Assembly (NCBI GenBank): GCA_002338605.1
Contig: DDIP01000106.1
Coordinates: 1 to 8,373 of the forward strand
Source of the DNA: Proteobacteria bacterium UBA1847
GTDB taxonomy: Bacteria; Pseudomonadota; Gammaproteobacteria; Steroidobacterales; Woeseiaceae
DNA length: 8,373 bases
Direction of reading: 5' to 3'
In this document: positions 5,633 through 8,373 of the stretch, piece after piece
Layout of the letters: each line of letters begins with the position of its first letter
Numbering within the stretch: position 1 is the stretch's first letter
Translations under genes and position numbers: made by a program
The notes under the pieces: model-generated
Seen by the model: only the letters and a program-made list of their open reading frames with translations
Told to the model about the DNA's origin: nothing
The model's database searches: none

Positions 5633-7351
5633 CTACAGACTATGCATCGCTTCCGCGACCTTGCTCACCCCGTAGATCTTCTCAGCGTAAGTCTTGCTTA
5701 AGCGGCCGTCACGTATATCTCGGCCCAATTCCGAAACATCTCGTTCGGAAGGATTCCCAAAACCACCGCCACCAGGTGTCTCCAGACGCACACTTTCCCC
5801 GCGCCCGAGAACGAGGTTCGCGACCATCGGGCTGAGTTCTTCAACGCTGTTGGTACCCGCGTTTTTCAGCAAGTGAGCTTCGCGCCCATCGGTGCCGCCA
5901 TTCACACCAGGTGCTCCCTCCCGGTGGCCATCGGACCGAACCGTGAAAGTTACTCCTCCATTGGGTGCAGAGATCTGACGAGCAATGCCCATGCCGCCGC
6001 GATACCGACCGCCACCAGAGCTATCTTCGACAAGAGCATACTCATCGACCAGCAAGTCGTACTCGATTTCCAACGGCTCTATCGGTAGGTTCGAAGAATT
6101 GGTGACATGCACGTGAATACCGTCCATGCCGTTTCCAAGAGCTCGTGCTCCGGCTCCACCCCCGATCGACTCCACGTAGACATAGCCTTCATCGCGGCCT
6201 CTTAGCTTGCCGGAAAAAACCATCACCGGTACGATATCTTGTCCCGCTGCCTGCGCGCGTTCCTCCGGGAGCAACTGCGAGAAAGCTCCAATCAGCGCGC
6301 GGACCACCTTGTTGCAGGTGATCGATCTCGCTCCAGTCGCAGCTGGTGGGCGCGGATTAAGTAAACTACCTTCCGGCGCAGAAATCTCGATCCCATCGAA
6401 CATCCCCGAATTCGGAAGCAGATATGGATCAAGAAGCGTCTTCACGACATAGTAGACTGAAGCGTTCAAGGCAGACGCCACGACGTTCAGCGCACCTCTC
6501 GCTTGAGGGCCGGTGCCTTCGAAATCAACCGACAACCGGTCTCCTTTGACAGTAACATTTGCCTGGATGCGAACCTCTGCATCGCCCACCCCATCGCTCT
6601 CGATTTTTGAGACGAAGCTAGCAGTCCCGTCCTTCATTTCAGTGATGCGATTTCGCAACCGTTGGGAAGTATAGTTGAACAGATCCTCAATGAGGGCATC
6701 CACCTTGTCGGCGCCTTGCGTATCCGCCAATTCGCGCATGAGCCGCGCTCCACGCTCGTTCGCAGCCGCTTGTACCTTGATATCCAACCAACGCTCATCG
6801 GGTGACCTCGAATTCAGAGCAATCAGTCCCAACAAGTCTTCATCCAGCTCTCCCTCACGGAACAACTTGAGTACCGGCAGCCGTAACCCCTCTTCAAAAA
6901 TCGAAGTTGCTCCGCCATGGATCGAACCAGGAACAGTGCCGCCAACGTCAGAGTGGTGACCGACATTTGCCGTGAAATAGCGGACCCGGCCGTCGGCAAA
7001 AACAGGGGTTACAACAGAAATGTCAGGGGTATGGGTTCCACCCGCAGCATAAGGATCACTGCAAATAAAGACATCGCCGTCTTTGATTTTTTCGACGGAA
7101 TAAGTTTCCAGGACTTTCGCGACCGCCCCGGTTAGTGATCCCAGATGAAGCGGGATATGGCTAGCCTGTGCAATCAACCTCCCGTCTGCAGCAAAAAGTG
7201 CGACGGAGCAGTCCTTTCGTTCCTTGATGTTTGACGAAAAGGAGGCTCGGATCATGGAAGTACCGATCTCATCCGCCACCGCGAGGAGGCGATTTGTGAA
7301 TACCTCCATTTCGATCGGGTCGGAAAGGGCGGGCATGTGTTTCTGTGCCAT
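5633..7351 (-). CDS. hyuB: Hydantoinase/oxoprolinase-type subunit B (HyuB family)
   Basis: This 572-residue protein is a full-length member of the hydantoinase B/oxoprolinase family, the partner of HyuA in ATP-dependent opening of cyclic amides such as N-methylhydantoin, hydantoins or 5-oxoproline. Conserved blocks are DPIEMEVFTNRL at 11-22, SFSSNIKERKDCS at 37-49, SDPYAAGGTHTPD at 98-110, GHHSDVGGTVPGS at 131-143 with paired histidines, the FEGTGPQARG segment at 277-286, IGGGAGARALGNGMDG at 396-411, SSGGGRYRGGMG at 444-455 and the C-terminal glycine run TPGGGGFGNPSERD at 525-538. It starts 2 bases after the hyuA stop, with GAGG as ribosome site 7 bases upstream, so the two are cotranscribed, probably with hyuA first. 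A terminator follows directly. The family cannot be subdivided by eye: substrate could be a hydantoin, an oxoproline, a lactam or another cyclic amide. Confidence 0.93.
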   Translation of the reverse strand: MAQKHMPALSDPIEMEVFTNRLLAVADEIGTSMIRASFSSNIKERKDCSVALFAADGRLIAQASHIPLHLGSLTGAVAKVLETYSVEKIKDGDVFICSDPYAAGGTHTPDISVVTPVFADGRVRYFTANVGHHSDVGGTVPGSIHGGATSIFEEGLRLPVLKLFREGELDEDLLGLIALNSRSPDERWLDIKVQAAANERGARLMRELADTQGADKVDALIEDLFNYTSQRLRNRITEMKDGTASFVSKIESDGVGDAEVRIQANVTVKGDRLSVDFEGTGPQARGALNVVASALNASVYYVVKTLLDPYLLPNSGMFDGIEISAPEGSLLNPRPPAATGARSITCNKVVRALIGAFSQLLPEERAQAAGQDIVPVMVFSGKLRGRDEGYVYVESIGGGAGARALGNGMDGIHVHVTNSSNLPIEPLEIEYDLLVDEYALVEDSSGGGRYRGGMGIARQISAPNGGVTFTVRSDGHREGAPGVNGGTDGREAHLLKNAGTNSVEELSPMVANLVLGRGESVRLETPGGGGFGNPSERDVSELGRDIRDGRLSKTYAEKIYGVSKVAEAMHSL

Positions 7352-7353
7352 GG

Positions 7354-8373
7354 TTAAACCTCGATGATCATAGTGCCGGTGGAATCCACGCTGAGTCGTT
7401 GACCGGGTTCAACGATGGTGGTTGAAGACATTTCTTGTACAATTGCAGGCCCTTCTATGTATGGGCCGACCGGAATGCGTGCGCGCTCATAAATTGTGGT
7501 CTCGTACCAGCCGCCATCGAAGTAAACCTTCCTTGAGCCAAGAACGGGATCTCCGTCGGACGTCACGAAGTTTGTATCCGTTTTTGCTGCGGCCGATCCC
7601 GTAACCGTGAGTCGCAAATTCACGATCTCGACAGCTCGGTCTTCAATATCGTAGCCGTATTCTTGACGATGAGCGGCCTTGAAACCCTCGAGAAATGTCT
7701 CGAAGCTCGCCTCCACACCGTCGAGTTCAATCTGAACTTCGTGGTTCTGGCCGTCATATCGGGCATCAACGATATAACGCATCGACCTGCGGTCGTCCGT
7801 GATACCCTCGCCCTGAAGCCAATCGTCGCCCTGCGCAACCATTTTCGCAAAACTCGTAACGACATCAGACCAATTCTCAGGAGTTGCAGCCGAGACACCC
7901 GTTTGTACGAAATCGAAGCTGACATCAGAGAGAAGAATGCCCCTTGCACACATGGTCCCTGGCTGGGCAGGAACCAGCACCTTGCTTATGCCAGTTTCCA
8001 TCGCCACAGCTGCGGCATGAAGAGGTCCGGCACCTCCGTATGCGAAGAGCGCAAAATCTTGAAGCCGGTGCCCTTTCTCCGTCGAAACTGCACGGATGGC
8101 ACGGCCCATGTTTGCAACGGCAATGCGAAGGATTCCTAGAGCGGCTTCTTCAATCGAGAGACCAAGGGGTTCCGCAATCTTCGATTGGATGGCCGCTCGG
8201 GCTGCATCCTTGTCCACTTGCAAGCGACCTGAAAGAAGCGTGTCGGAGTTCAAACGGCCCAGCACGAGGTTGGCGTCAGTCGTCGTTGGTTCTGTTCCAC
8301 CTTTGCCATAGGCAACGGGTCCGGGATGCGCGCCAGCGGACCTTGGCCCGACTTTCAATGCGCCTGCGTCATC
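7354..8373 (-). CDS. hyuA: Hydantoinase/oxoprolinase-type subunit A (HyuA family), C-terminal half
   Basis: 339 residues are visible and the frame stays open through the window edge at 8373. The N-terminal half is therefore off-window: full HyuA proteins are about 690 residues. The first codon here reads Asp, and the TTG at 8358 is an internal Leu codon, not a start. Family blocks, counted from the window edge, are GALKVGPRSAGAHPGP at 4-19, GGTEPTTTDANLVLGRL at 25-41, AYGGAGPLHAAAVAME at 111-126, VLVPAQPGTMCARGILLSD at 132-150 and the C-terminal-domain motif GPAIVQEMSSTTIVEPG at 308-324. HyuA belongs to the actin/sugar-kinase-like ATPase superfamily and supplies the ATP-dependent activation of the ring amide in complex with HyuB. 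The ATP-binding N-terminal part cannot be inspected here. The 2-base gap to hyuB indicates coupled expression. Confidence 0.93.
   Translation of the reverse strand, partial: DDAGALKVGPRSAGAHPGPVAYGKGGTEPTTTDANLVLGRLNSDTLLSGRLQVDKDAARAAIQSKIAEPLGLSIEEAALGILRIAVANMGRAIRAVSTEKGHRLQDFALFAYGGAGPLHAAAVAMETGISKVLVPAQPGTMCARGILLSDVSFDFVQTGVSAATPENWSDVVTSFAKMVAQGDDWLQGEGITDDRRSMRYIVDARYDGQNHEVQIELDGVEASFETFLEGFKAAHRQEYGYDIEDRAVEIVNLRLTVTGSAAAKTDTNFVTSDGDPVLGSRKVYFDGGWYETTIYERARIPVGPYIEGPAIVQEMSSTTIVEPGQRLSVDSTGTMIIEV

Noticed and set aside
7663..8139. 158-codon plus-strand open frame within hyuA
   Set aside because: It is antisense to strongly conserved HyuA motifs, and its translation is rich in Arg, His and Cys without recognisable domains.

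Overview
The window reads as chromosomal DNA of an alphaproteobacterium, most likely a marine or soil member of the Rhodobacterales or Rhizobiales. This rests on protein style and family content only (an OccR/NocR-like LysR regulator, an opine-oxidase-type three-subunit dehydrogenase, HyuA/HyuB); no RNA gene or marker confirms it. I see no mobile element, CRISPR array, tRNA or rRNA. Almost all the DNA is explained by nine genes, two of them cut by the window edges.

Layout: (1) 1-435, minus strand: N-terminal part of a glutamate dehydrogenase. (2) 436-743: a 308-base gap holding the glutamate dehydrogenase leader, an AT-rich promoter-like patch and an imperfect hairpin. (3) 744-1652, minus strand: a LysR-type regulator resembling the opine regulators OccR/NocR. 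(4) 1653-1755: the divergent control region. (5) 1756-4901, plus strand: a tight four-gene operon of [2Fe-2S] subunit, FAD/BFD-type [2Fe-2S] subunit, DAO-type FAD subunit and RidA. Its first three genes are joined by 4-base ATGA overlaps and the fourth starts 1 base after the third ends. A strong intrinsic terminator at 4931-4958 closes it. (6) 5045-5437, minus strand: a single GFA/CENP-V-type zinc protein with its own promoter-like sequence. (7) 5582-5611: a minus-strand terminator. (8) 5633-8373, minus strand: hyuB, then the C-terminal half of hyuA (reading from high to low coordinates), an ATP-dependent hydantoinase/oxoprolinase-type pair.

How they may work together (inference): the regulator probably controls the operon that diverges from it. 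The trimeric flavoenzyme would oxidise a secondary amine or a D- or N-substituted amino acid, and RidA would hydrolyse the reactive imine formed. HyuA/HyuB open cyclic amides such as hydantoins or 5-oxoproline and could supply an amino acid to the same route, although they lie in a separate convergent unit. Glutamate dehydrogenase connects to central nitrogen flow but is a housekeeping-type gene. The true substrate cannot be read from the sequence. The most notable content is this uncharacterised amine-oxidation module; I found no clearly new class of system.
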